Origin: Hesseltinella vesiculosa
Taxonomy: Eukaryota; Mucoromycota; Mucoromycetes; Mucorales; Cunninghamellaceae
Length of the DNA: 64,000 nucleotides
Direction of reading: 5' to 3'
Assembly (NCBI GenBank): GCA_002104935.1
Contig: MCGT01000033.1
Span: 186,001 to 250,000 of the forward strand
Shown here: one piece after another, positions 36,414-46,920 of the stretch
Layout: each line of letters begins with the position of its first letter
How positions within the stretch are numbered: position 1 is the first letter of the stretch
Translations under genes and position numbers: made by a program
The notes under the pieces: generated by a model
Told to the model about the DNA's origin: nothing
What the model saw: only the letters and a program-made list of their open reading frames with translations
The model's database searches: none

Positions 36414-36731
36414 TTATAGTGGAGATTCAGTGATGGGTGAGCTTGGTCCATCTTCTGTTGGATTTTGTACAGTGCTGGCAAACATGGATGCTTGGAAAAA
36501 GGTGAACACCAGTGACATTTTTTTCTCAACTCGACGTAGTTTTTCGATCAATTGCATCACTTCTTCTTCATTCGTCTTATTGACGAGGTCATTGAGCTGT
36601 AGCCATCGAATCAAAATCCAAACACTCGTCAGCAAACAAAGCCTGAAACTACGCATGGTGCTCTTTACCTTTGCAATATTTTCGATCAGTATCTGTGTCT
36701 CGCTCATAATAGCATCTTCAAGGGTTCGCAT
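36414..36731 (-). CDS. DAD3: Probable DASH/Dam1 complex subunit Dad3
   Basis: Two exons: 36669-36731 and 36414-36596, about 81 aa. The C-terminal pattern EKLRRVEKKMSLVFTFFQAS matches fungal Dad3, where a segment like LRxxExKxxLVxTLLKxSVY is diagnostic; the N-terminal half is a short helix-forming stretch (TLEDAIMSETQILIENIAK) as expected. Dad3 is a small subunit of the ring complex that couples kinetochores to microtubules. The ATG at 36731 gives the usual size; upstream in-frame sequence lacks another ATG. Identification rests on pattern memory, not on an alignment. Confidence 0.55.
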   Translation of the reverse strand: MRTLEDAIMSETQILIENIAKVKSTMRSFRLCLLTSVWILIRWLQLNDLVNKTNEEEVMQLIEKLRRVEKKMSLVFTFFQASMFASTVQNPTEDGPSSPITESPL

Positions 36732-36760
36732 GTTGTTAGCTGTGTCCTGGTTTTCCAAAA

Positions 36761-37253
36761 TTAGAAAAGCAATGGAAAAAAGAGGAGGGAGAGAGCACGA
36801 CCGTGTCCAAAAAAAAAAAAAAAAAAAGGACGCTCTGGCTGGGAAATGGCATCTTGAATCATCGGCAAAATTGGAGAGGTTCTACTTCGTTTGATAAAAA
36901 GAATATCTGACTTTTGTTTGAAGGGGACCTTGTTAATGGAAAGTCCTGTGCATGATTGCAACAGCTCGTTGAGCAAGTGACGGACAGTGAAGAAGGAGGT
37001 GAGGATAGCAACCACGGCGCGGTTTTTTTTCGATGCCATCCTTGATAATAGAGGAGATCTTGGAGTGTATAGTGAGAGAGGCATCGGGGTTTAGTACGGT
37101 CATAAAGTTGCATTCATTAGCATCAACAGCAGTCAAAGAGCGCGGGCACAACGCCTTTGTATCGAATGGGCAATCTTGGCTGTCAAGAGCCAGAAACTCG
37201 ACTTTCAAACAAAAATTAGGGCCAGTACAAAAGATAAGTCTCAAACAAACCAT
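36761..37253 (-). pseudogene. Unrecognised gene broken by a frame change at an A8 run
   Basis: From ATG at 37253 (MVCLRLIFCTGPNFCLKVEF) a protein-like frame runs to an eight-A run at about 37023-37030. Beyond it the same frame is poor (ends AIMHRTFH), while the neighbouring frame becomes protein-like (RAVVAILTSFFTVRHLLNEL, KQKSDILFIKRSRTSPILPM). One base fewer in the A run would join them. This may be a homopolymer error in the assembly or a real frameshift. No splice pair that rescues the frame was found. The family is not recognised. Confidence 0.4.
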
Positions 37254-37522
37254 CGTCACTTAAAATGGCAAAACTGAATCAACTTAAGTGACTACGGTCC
37301 CTTTGAAAAAGGGAGGCGAATTGTCACTAATAGATGAATTTTTGTTTCACCTTGCCCCAACATATAAACAAGTTGAGCTCAAAATGCTTTATCGCTTCTT
37401 TTTATCACTTCACCCACCCCTGTGTTCCCCATTACCCTATTGTTATAGATTACAGGGCTCCTTATAATGCTCCTGTTTTGAGTTTGTTTGATTCAACACC
37501 TGCAAAAGAGTAGCTATATTAG

Positions 37523-37886
37523 AACTATACACGCCACGAGAATTCGGGAAAATATACACCTGCCAAAACCAAAAACATGCTATTATAATACATGCTTGCT
37601 CTCGACAACATTGCCCGTAAACGAGACCTCCCTGATGTAGTCAAGGCTTGGATTGATGTCCTTCTAGACAAGGTTTGTCTTATTCTTTTATCTGCACTAA
37701 AGAGTCAACTAGACGACAAAAAACCTAGCAATGGCAAAGAACGCTAGCAGCCAGTTACCAACGTGATCCAGACTGGCGAGCACAACACAAATGTAATTGG
37801 TGGTGATTACCGTGCAGGCCCATCGAAGCGTAAGAATGAGGAAAATCAGCAAGGACAGCGAGATGTTCGAGCAAAAGTGTCCAAGG
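37523..37886 (+). repeat. Left arm of a ~340-base inverted repeat
   Basis: This segment, from AACTATACACGCC to the splice donor near 37886, is repeated in reverse complement at 38661-38997 with few mismatches and small indels. It covers the first two exons and intron 1 of the decayed gene copy at 37592. Confidence 0.85.
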
Positions 37887-38640
37887 TAAAAAAGCAACCT
37901 GCCCTTCATTTTGTCATTAGGTCTTATCGCGTCTCTCCATTTCCACAGGGATTGAAGGCGTTCACCCAGTGGCATACCCATAAGCACCTGATCAGCCAAC
38001 TTCACCAATATCAAATGACTCAGCTTCCAACTTTTAAGCCCAAAGGTTTTGCATAAACGCGAGCCACAGCAACCATTTTTGGCAATGACACCAGGTTAGA
38101 ATAAGCTATTTTTTCCTCGTTCAATGAGAGAGATACTCATCCATTTGTTCCCTCCTCTTCTTTAGCCCTTTGCTTACCATCAATGCTGACCAAATTGTGG
38201 ACGTCTGTTCCTTGCGAAAAGCTGTTTTCCATGCCTCTCGGGCTGCTGTAGGTCTTTTAGCACCACAGCCATTGCATCTCAGGCTCATTTTCCATTATAG
38301 CTCAAGAAGGACGATGAGGACCCACGTTTGCTCAATGACATCGAACCATTCATCAATCACGTCCCCCCTCAAACCTGCGGCAAGCGTCTGGATTACATGA
38401 CTGCGAAGCTCATGACTGGCGATCTGACCGATATGAACATTGATATCGGATTGAAGTAAAAAAAAACCTCGTGTCTGTTTCCGAACTACTCACATGCTCT
38501 TTTAATACCCTTTTGCAATAAGGCTGGTTCTGTTGCGTATGGTTGATGTTACCGACATGGATCTGAAGGCCCTCGTACCTGTTCATCTTGGCGGGGACAT
38601 CGACACCATCCTTGAGGGGCTTGAAGAGCCGACGAAAAAT
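37592..38640 (+). pseudogene. Decayed copy A of an unrecognised gene (5' half)
   Basis: Exon-like blocks 37592-37672 (MLALDNIARKRDLPDVVKAW), 37748-37885, 37949-38094, 38166-38247, 38301-38455 and 38523-38640 join in one frame through GT-AG introns. The frame contains an in-frame TAA at 38054-38056 (after FKPKGFA) and stops being gene-like at 38640, where the copy runs into the inverted repeat. Its last two blocks (LNDIEPFINHVPPQTCGKRL, VDVTDMDLKALVPVHLGGDI) match the degraded copy B at 39.8-40.3 kb. Function unknown. Confidence 0.6.
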
Positions 38641-38660
38641 TATCGCGCTTTTTTTTTTTT

Positions 38661-38997
38661 CCGAACACTTTTGCTCGAACAACATCCTTGCTCATTTTCC
38701 TCATTCTTACGCTTCGATGGGTCTGCACGGAAATCACCACCAATTACATTTGTGTTGTGCTCGCCAGTCTGGATCACGTTGGTAACTGGCTGCTAGCGTT
38801 CTTTGCCATTGCTAGGTTTTTTTTCGTATAGTTGACTCTTTAGTGCAAATAAAAGAATAAGACCTTGTCTAGAAGGACATCAATCCAAGCCTTGACTACA
38901 TCAGGGAGGTCTCGTTTACGGGCAATGTTGTCGAGAGCAAGCATGTATTATAATAGCATGTTTTTGGCTTTAGTAGTTTTTTGTGGCGTGTATAGTT
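38661..38997 (-). repeat. Right arm of the inverted repeat
   Basis: Reverse complement of 37523-37886, including the same ATG (on the minus strand near 38946), first exon, intron and most of exon 2, with a small deletion in exon 2. The arms are separated by about 775 bases. Confidence 0.85.
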
Positions 38998-39034
38998 TTC
39001 AACCTTTGCAGTCATTGAAGCAAAGAAACTCAAA

Positions 39035-39480
39035 CTAGGAGCAAATACTGTAGAAGGAAGCATGCAATCCATAACTCAGGATTAAATTCTTTGCCACACC
39101 TAATATTTGGCATAGAGGGTCCCCTTGGGGAAAATAGTATTTGATCTCGGCATTTGCTGTGCCAACGTTGCGACGTTCATGGCCGGGCGCAATCGTGTCA
39201 CGGAAGCCTGCTCGAGGATGCATGACTTCAGAGTTTGGTTCATCTTTCATGAACAGGTCGAGGTTGCGATTGGCAATAGCAATGTTGACCAAGCATGCCA
39301 GGCTCGCTCATTCCTTCCTGAAGACAAAAAAAAAAATAAAATCAACAGATGAGCCATGTAAGTATGTTTCTAGCCACGTCTACCCTTTTCACCTACCTTC
39401 AATATTTCTTGGAACATAATTTTTGTCGACTCTTCAAGTCCCTTGGGCAGGTGAACGCCAGTATCCTCACTCAAGTGACG
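39035..39480 (-). pseudogene. Inverted, older fragment of the same gene family
   Basis: The minus strand reads LDLFMKDEPNSEVMHPRAGF followed by RDTIAPGHER, clearly related to KLDLFMKDEPDSEIMQ...RDTIEPGHEH at 40.35-40.48 kb on the plus strand. The part at 39360-39470 likewise matches the reverse complement of 40.15-40.28 kb. Divergence is higher than in the 37.5/38.7 kb arms, so this inversion is older. Confidence 0.6.
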
Positions 39481-39799
39481 ACGATCCCTTTAACAAAGGG
39501 ACCACTGTGGTCACTGCATTATTGCGCCGAAAGCGAATGCATAGCAGCCAAGTCCTTGAGAGCTAAGCAACGGCCACCACCCTTTGCCATTAAGCAAAGG
39601 AGAGCCATTGTCAGTAAGTGCGTAAGCACTTCCTCAAGTCGGTTCCCAAGGTTTCATTGATAAAATGAATTTTTTTATTAATGCTTTTCTTTTCTTTTTC
39701 CCTATTGCCCTAGCGTTATGGATTACACGATTCCTTCTAGGTAAAAAAAAAAATATCCCAGATCAATGAGAGATGTCCTTATCCTTTTTATGTATGTCT

Positions 39800-40020
39800 C
39801 CTCATCTCTAGCCCTTTGCCTACAATCGACTTTGAGACAATTGTGGATGCCATAGTTCAAGAAAGAAGGCGTGAACCCACGTTTGCTTGATGAGATCCGA
39901 TCATTCACCCATCGTGTCCCCCCTCAAACCCTAGGTCAGCGTTTGAACTACATGGCTGCCGAACTCCTGACGGGCGACTTGACCGACATGACCATTGAAA
40001 TCGGTTGAAGTAAAAATAAA

Positions 40021-40055
<35 letters not shown>

Positions 40056-41376
40056 CACTCACCCGTGCTATTAGGCTGGGTTTGTCGCACATTGTTGACG
40101 TTACCGACGTGGATTTGAAGACCCTCGCTGCTGTCCATCTTGACGTGGACATCGATACCATTCTTGGTAACACCAACGTTCGCATGCCCATGGGGCTTGA
40201 GGAGCCGACGAAAATCGTGTTCCAAGCAGTATTGAAGGCAGGTGGAATTGGCAGACATGGATAGAAGCATACTTACCAGCTCTTCCATTGATTTTTTTTT
40301 GTCTACAGGAAGGCATGGACGAGTCTGGCATGTTGAACAAGAAACTGATCAATGTTGCCAATGTCAAACGCAAGCTGGATCTGTTTATGAAGGATGAACC
40401 TGATTCTGAAATCATGCAGGTACTGTGCATCCTCGAGCAAGCTGTCCGTGACACAATTGAGCCTGGCCATGAGCACCAGCTGAAAGGATCCGAACTGACC
40501 AGCTACCGCCAAGCCGCCAAGATCCTGGACATTGTTCTCTGTGACCAGCCTTTGGAATTGCTCGAGTAAGCATGGCGATGAATAAGCCATGAAATGCAAA
40601 CTAATTTTTTTTTTTTTTTTTTTTTTTTTTGCATAGCGGTGAAATTGTAAGCAAGGCTACCACCGAAGTTGCAAGGCAAAATGCAAAGCTCTTTGGTGTG
40701 AACAATGTGAGCAAGTTTGGCCGCCGTATTGATCTCATTGTGTCGAGCAACCCTGTGGACCGCGTGGAATTGAGCACGAATGAAGCGAAGCACAGCCACA
40801 CACAAAGTCCTCTCACGCCAACGATTGAAGAATGCTCGCTCCAACAAGGCCATCCTCAAGAACCTCATGTCGCTCCCAATTCATGATCGTCACAAGGACA
40901 AGGTCTTCGCAATGGCCATGGATTGGAACGGTAAGTCGAGAGGTCTGCATGATGACGAGGGGGGTTTTTTGACATTTATTTTCTTCACAGGCCCTGTCGG
41001 TTGTATGTTTGTCGTCGCCCCCTATGACAACATTTTCTACACCAAGGAAATCGCATCATTGGCCATTCCTGTATACATGGACGATTTGGAGACCTTCTTG
41101 CCGACCCTGGATGCCATCTACATGTGGAAGAATCACCATGTAGCCTTGAAGAACATTGTGCTTCCTGCGGTGGCCCGACGAGGCCGAACCAGCCGTTTGA
41201 GCCTGCCCTCCTGCTCGACGAACGTGTCACCCAATGTGTTCTTCAGCCCAACTCACCGCCGATTTTCTTCCACCACCACCTCAGCCATGCCAACCAGCCC
41301 CACACGTCACTCCGCTCACCTTCTCCCTGCCCGTCCTATTTGCCCCTCTGATATTGAAGATGATGACGAAGAATAA
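39800..41376 (+). pseudogene. Degraded copy B of the same gene (3' half)
   Basis: Blocks at ~39,812-40,016 and 40,075-40,262 are frame-broken relatives of copy A. Blocks 40309-40565, 40637-40880, ~40,800-40,930 and 40991-41376 carry the C-terminal half: DIVLCDQPLELLD, VNNVSKFGRRIDLIVSSNP, NKAILKNLMSLPIHDRHKDK, DAIYMWKNHHVALKNIVLP and an acidic end DIEDDDEE. The frame shifts at about 40800. Splice sites are otherwise preserved, so decay seems recent. The combined layout (A = 5' half, B = 3' half) suggests one ancestral gene of unknown function. Confidence 0.6.
40023..40052. repeat. GA dinucleotide microsatellite
   Basis: About fifteen AG repeats inside an intron-like gap of copy B. Confidence 0.9.
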
Positions 41377-42311
41377 CCCACCCCTCTCTCGTAACACCAG
41401 TTATACCCAGCATACCTTGCGCCTTTTGCGCCATATTTTCCCCCACTAATGTTGAACACAACATTGATGATGCATTACCCATCTTTATCATTGTCATACC
41501 TTATTTTTTTTAACCAAAATATATCAGCTCTGCTGCCATCATGGCTACATTACCAAATGTTTTACAAGGCTTTCACTCAAAAGGCGGAACAAGATTTTTT
41601 TTCTGTTTTTCTATTGCCTTCTTGTTATTGAAGACACCGTTCGTTCTAGAGCCCTTGATTTGCACTTTTCAGCCAATGCAATGCTGCATGTTGTGCGGGT
41701 GTAGAATGTCATAAATGATAACGATGCTGAGACACACCAAGTCGATGAACGATGGCTCCCAGCCAATTTGTTACACATTTTTGGCGTCATTTGAACGCCG
41801 CCGATGCAGAGTGTAGGCAAAAAAAAAAAAAAAAAAGGCGAAGAAAAGCGCCCATGCTGCCCAAAAACGACTGGTGTCATTAGCTAGCTGACTGAGGAGG
41901 AAGAGCTGGCTAGCATTTAATTTTCATCATTATCGTCATGTTGGACATTTTGGAAACAAAATTAAAGAGAAGCAAGAAAAAAAAATCTGTATTAAAAAAT
42001 TGCGATTGCCATGGCAACCGTGGCAAACGCATTTGCTAATTTTGCGGGCAAAGACAGCTTCTGTACTCTTGTAGCATTGGTGGGCCTAAAACGGAAACGG
42101 ATGAGAGGTTCATGAAATCAGCACACAACACGGTCAAGTCACTCCCATTCAATTTTAGAATATCAGGGTATGTTCACAAGCTGCGCCAAATTATTTTGCT
42201 CGAGTGGCGGTGCCAGAAAAAAGTGGTCACCAAGCTTTTTTTTTTTTTACTTTTCTTTCCTTCCTTTTCTCCCCTTGATTCGTTCCTCTTTCTTACAAAC
42301 TCTTATGCAAC
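41377..42311. other. Intergenic before FEN1
   Basis: About 0.9 kb with an A-run at 41820-41837 and a T-run at 42239-42248 just upstream of the FEN1 start. Only short unsupported ORFs. Confidence 0.4.
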
Positions 42312-43691
42312 ATGGGTATTCACGGATTGACCAAACTGATCTCGGAACATGCTCCCCTGGCCATCAAAAGCAACGAAATTTCCAGCCATTTTGGCCGCAA
42401 GGTGGCTATTGACGCGTCGATGAGTATCTACCAGTTTATGATTGCTGTGCGTCAACAGGATGGCAACGCTCTCACAAACGATGCCGGTGAAACCACAAGG
42501 CAAGCATCATCAAGGATCTAAATAGATGAAATAGATACTTACTTTTTTCTTCTCACCTGTCTCTAGTCATTTGATGGGGATGTTTTATCGTACGGTGCGT
42601 ATGGTTGAAAATGGCATCAAGCCTGTATATGTGTTTGATGGTAAGCCCCCAAAGATGAAATCAGGTGAGCTGGCGAAACGGAAGCAACGCAAGGAAGAAG
42701 CCGAGGCCAAGCGGGAAGAAGCCAACGAGGCTGGTAACGCCGAGGATATCCTGCGCTTCACGAAACGGACAGTGCGTGTGACGCAAGAGCATAACAACGA
42801 ATGCAAGCGACTGCTCCGGGCCCTTGGTATTCCCGTAGTTGAGGCACCCTGTGAAGCTGAAGCCCAATGCGCTGCCTTGGCCAAAGCTGGTAAAGTGTAT
42901 GCAGCTGCCTCGGAAGACATGGATACCCTCACGTTTGGTAGCCCCACCTTGCTTCGCCACCTGACCTTTTCCGAACAGCGCAAGCTCCCGATCGATGAAT
43001 TCGACCTTGAGAAAGTGCTGGAGGGTCTGCAGCTGAACATGGATCAGGTACGGCTAAACGTGTTACAGGCTGGATCCATGCTGATATTTTTTTTGACTAG
43101 TTCATTGATCTGTGTATCTTGCTCGGTTGTGATTACGTGGAAAGCATCAAGGGTGTAGGACCCATGCGCGCCTATTCGATGATCAAGGACCATGGAAGCA
43201 TCGAAGAAGCGCTGCCTCACTTGCCTGAAAAGATCCGTGCTGGTGTGCCAGACAACTGGAAATTCGACGAGGCCCGTGGCCTGTTCAAGACCCCAGACGT
43301 CAGTCCTGGGGAAAACTTTGATCTGAAATGGGAAGCCCCCGATGTGGAAGCTGTGGTGCAATTCCTGGTCCGAGAAAAGGGATTCAAGTAAGCTTCAAAG
43401 ACACTCATTCTTGCCGCCACTGACCTTGGCCATTTTTTTTTTTCAGCGAGGACCGAGTGCGCAAGGCCTGTGAAAAATTGACCAAGAACGTGAACAAGGC
43501 GACACAAAGCCGGATGATGGATTTTTTCAAAGTAACGCCTGTGGATGAAACCAAGGCCAAGGCCACAGCCGCCAAGAAACGTGTAAGGAGTGGCCAAACA
43601 AAGGTGGCAGAATCTCAGTCTTTTTTCCCCTCGTCTTTAGGAAGCAGCCAAGGCAGCAGCCAAGAAGGACCCCAAGAAACGAAGAAGATAA
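42312..43691 (+). CDS. RAD27: Flap endonuclease 1
   Basis: Five exons: 42312-42499, 42567-43047, 43101-43387, 43447-43582, 43641-43691, 380 aa, the standard FEN1 length. It removes 5' flaps in Okazaki-fragment maturation and long-patch base excision repair. Visible: N-domain [15 protein letters not shown] with [12 protein letters not shown] (metal-binding Asp), [10 protein letters not shown]-domain [15 protein letters not shown] and [11 protein letters not shown], the helix-hairpin-helix [15 protein letters not shown], the PCNA-binding box [10 protein letters not shown] and a lysine-rich nuclear tail. Intron 1 begins with GC (ACAAG|GCAAGC), required to give [14 protein letters not shown]. Confidence 0.96.
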
Positions 43692-44434
43692 ACGAAGAGA
43701 CCCGTTTCAAGAAATAGCATTACATTCACACGTTTTCAAGTCACCAAATCGCACACACTCTCTCTCATCCATGTCATCTACAACAATAATAAAACACCTC
43801 CTGCCCGAGGCTACTGCTCTATTGCCAATTATAAAGCTCTTTTTCATTTTCATCATAAAGGAATATGGAATTTTGGACACCCTTTGGTCCCCAAGCGTCA
43901 GAGTCTTTGACAACTAGCTTGAGGGTTTTACTATAGTATCTCATCATTTTTCTGGTTAACCAAACCCGTACCTTACTGACAGAAGTTCATCTTCGAAAAT
44001 CCCTCCATCATACAAAGTACAGGTATCCAAATGTGGTCACGAAATTTTCCAAAGAAAAAAAGAAAAAGAATGCAAGGATCGCTGACCTTTTTATAATTTT
44101 TTTTTTTCGGTACAAGCCTCATTTTTTTCTCGCCAAGCCAAATTGGGAAATGGCAGTGCTGTCAAAAAAAAAAAAATCGTGAGCAGTCCTTGTTCGATGA
44201 TGAAGTTCTCCTTCTGTGCGAGTTTAGAGAATGAATTTTTTTTTTTTGATACATTTCCTCGGGGGCAACTTTGTTTTTTATTAAAAAGACAAATGATGAG
44301 AGAAATAAGAGAGATGCAAAAGTGTGTGGCCAGTTTTGTATCGTAACAAAAAAGTGCTTAGAGACTGCTGAAAAAGGGGATGTTAATAACGAGGATGGAG
44401 ACGATCGGACGTTGGAGAGGTTTACCTAAAGAAT
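43692..44434. other. Intergenic: convergent FEN1 and uS4 3' ends
   Basis: About 0.74 kb with several A- and T-runs (44098-44107, 44164-44176, 44236-44247). No supported gene. Confidence 0.4.
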
Positions 44435-45004
44435 CTATTCTTCGTCATCTTCGGCATCACCACCGGCAGAGGCCATACGCTTTCTGCGGACACGACCTTC
44501 ACGGCCACCACCATAGGGGGAGGTCAAAGCAAAGTCGATGTGCTTTTGGGAGTCCAAACGAACGATGTAGGAGGGAACGTTGACGATTTGCTTACCAACA
44601 CGGATGTGACGTTGACGGATCAAGACACGAGCGTGGTGGATAGACTTGGCCAAACCCAACTTGAAGACTTGGGTTTGGAGACGACGTTCCAAGAAGTCTT
44701 CAATCTTGAGACCCAAGACGTAATCGAGCTTCATGCGGTCTTCGGTCAACACACCAATGCGCACAAGACGGCGAATCAAGGCGTTACCTTCGAAAAGACG
44801 ACGAGGATCCTTTTCTTCCAAGGTCAACAATTCACGAGCAGCACGACGGATCTTGGACAAGGTCAAACCAACACGCCACAATTCCTTCTTGTTCTTGAGA
44901 CCGAATTCACCGATCAACTTCAATTCTTGGTCCAAGCGGGCGGCTTCGAAAGGACGCTTAGGCACCTTGGAGACACGACTTCTGTTACGGTAAGCACCGG
45001 TCAT
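44435..45004 (-). CDS. RPS9: Small-subunit ribosomal protein uS4 (S9)
   Basis: Single exon, 189 aa, full length. Evidence: [37 protein letters not shown], the S4 RNA-binding domain [35 protein letters not shown], and the conserved [20 protein letters not shown] near the end with an acidic C-terminus. It binds 18S rRNA during early 40S assembly and influences decoding fidelity. Codon use is strongly biased, as expected for a highly expressed gene. It is divergent from RPL21 with about 249 bases between start codons. It lacks introns, unlike the other two ribosomal-protein genes here. Confidence 0.97.
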   Translation of the reverse strand: MTGAYRNRSRVSKVPKRPFEAARLDQELKLIGEFGLKNKKELWRVGLTLSKIRRAARELLTLEEKDPRRLFEGNALIRRLVRIGVLTEDRMKLDYVLGLKIEDFLERRLQTQVFKLGLAKSIHHARVLIRQRHIRVGKQIVNVPSYIVRLDSQKHIDFALTSPYGGGREGRVRRKRMASAGGDAEDDEE

Positions 45005-45253
45005 GGTTTATATAATAAAAATGAGAGGAAGAAGAAAAAAGAGAGTGGAAAGCTGGGAAAAAAAATTTAAAAAAAAAAGGCACTGCAAAGCCACTCTTCG
45101 GCCTTTTTGCTTGGACTTTTTTTTTTTTGTTGTCCCTCTCTTTTTCTTCTTCCTCTCTCAGTACGCCTATTCATCGGTATGCAACATAATAACAACAGCT
45201 TAACACCCATCGACTGACTAGTATATCGTTTTTTATGATTGCCCAATTAGAAC
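45005..45253. promoter_or_regulatory. Shared bidirectional promoter of RPS9 and RPL21
   Basis: The two ribosomal-protein start codons face away from each other across 249 bases. The interval has pyrimidine-rich tracts typical of ribosomal-protein promoters and T-runs (45118-45128). No specific factor site was assigned. Confidence 0.5.
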
Positions 45254-45996
45254 ATGCCTCACTCATTTGGTCGTAAGTAACGAGGATTGACTTGCCACCC
45301 CTCTTTTTTTTTTTACATGATAGACAGACATTCAACAGCGATTTTCTCCTTGACTAGTTCGTGCTCGTACTCGTCACATGTTCTCCCGTAACTTCCGGGA
45401 ACATGGTGCCATTCCTTTGTCCACCTACTTGAAGACCTACAAGGTCGGTGACATTGTCGACATCAAGGCTAACGCTGCTGTCCAAAAGGGTATGCCCCAC
45501 AAGTTCTACCACGGGTAAGCCTCCCTTCGTACTCTCGTCTTTTTCGTCAGACTTGCTCTAGGATAGAGCCCTGCTTTCTCTTTCTGCCTTGACTCGACCG
45601 AGACTGACCATCTCCCCCCATTTTTTTATGACAGTCGCACTGGTGTTGTTTTCAACGTCACCAAGTCTGCTGTTGGTGTGATCATCTACAAGAAGGTTGG
45701 CAACCGCTACATGGAAAAGCGCGTGAACCTCCGTGTCGAACACGTCAAGCACTCCAAGTGCCGTCAAGAATTCTTGGACCGTGTTAAGGAAAACGCCCAA
45801 AAGAAGAAGGATGCCAAGGCTGCTGGTGGTAAGATCTACCATTCCTGTCTCTCGCTCTGCTCACCTTTCTCTACCTCTCACAGTCAAGGTCAACTTGAAG
45901 CGTGTCCCTGTTCAACCCCGTGCTGCTCGTCACGTTTCCACCGTTGGCAATGTTCCTCAAACTATCGCTCCTATCCCTTACGAAACTCTCATCTAA
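45254..45996 (+). CDS. RPL21: Large-subunit ribosomal protein eL21
   Basis: Four exons: 45254-45272, 45358-45514, 45635-45828, 45884-45996, 160 aa. The first exon is only 19 bases (MPHSFG plus one base). Evidence: [76 protein letters not shown], and the C-terminal end [17 protein letters not shown]. It is a structural protein of the 60S subunit. All introns are GT-AG. Confidence 0.96.
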
Positions 45997-46155
45997 AGCG
46001 GATCAGCCTGATAGAAGAAAATAAAAGCCTTTTTTTTTTTTTCTCGTTTGAACCCAACTGCGGCCAGCCAGGGCGAAAAAGAGCCTGTTTTTTTTTTCTT
46101 GTGCGTTTTTTTCTTTCTTCTTTTTTGCTCCTTTACAACTGATCATCGTAGAACA

Positions 46156-46719
46156 ATGGCTTCCGCAGCTTTGACAGAGCATTTGACAATGTATATTGTC
46201 GTTCGTAAGGATCTCGCCAAGGTAACATACCTATAATGTGGACATGCCATGGACATCCTGACACGCTTGCTTTTTTGTTTGTGCAGACACTCAAATGGCC
46301 AACAGGAAGGTAAGCGAACCCCCCCCCCAAAGCTGCTCGTCATCGACCTGACTCTGTTTTTCAAGTGTCATTACTCAAGCTTGCCATGCTGCCACAGCTG
46401 TCCTGCATCAAACCAGTAATGATGACAACACCAAAAAGTACCTCGCCAACGTCGAGGGCATGCATAAAGTCGTGCTGGAGGTAACCAATAAGACCAAGCA
46501 GATGGCTTACTGACCATGTCGCTTCCTTTTTCTATCCAGACGAAAAATGCAGAGACTTTGAGGAGCCTGGCCGAGTCCCTCAACACCCACAATGTGCCTC
46601 TGTACGAATGGATCGAGCAACCTGAAAACATCCCCACCGCCCTAGCTACAGCTCCACTACCTGAACGCTCGGCTGAAGTCAAGGATGCCTTCAAAAAATA
46701 CTGCTCATTGTATCGATAA
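46156..46719 (+). CDS. PTRHD1: Peptidyl-tRNA hydrolase 2 family protein, PTRHD1-like
   Basis: Four exons: 46156-46221, 46287-46309, 46366-46480, 46540-46719, 127 aa. Exon 2 is a 23-base microexon. It matches the PTH2 fold: MYIVVRKDLAK, LKWPTGSVITQACHAATAVL (substrate-binding helix), MHKVVLETKN, LYEWIEQPENIPTALATAPL. The ending IEQPENIPTALATAP is typical of PTRHD1 rather than canonical Pth2. The family cleaves peptidyl-tRNA in vitro; the cellular role of PTRHD1 is not settled. It lies 160 bases after RPL21 on the same strand. Confidence 0.88.
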
Positions 46720-46920
46720 ACCAGCTTGTTAGACTTCCTGGTTATATAAAAATAAAGAAGTCGCGTGTTGTTCAGTGGCATGACTCCTGAGATCAGTGGC
46801 CGTCCGTCAGAGTGGCTTTTGGCCTTCCGGCTGCGGAGATCAAGGCGCCATCTTGGTTTTTTTTTTTTTTTTTTTTGCTCTTCTTCTTCAAACCCCCATC
46901 AAGATCCCGTCTCTTGTTGT

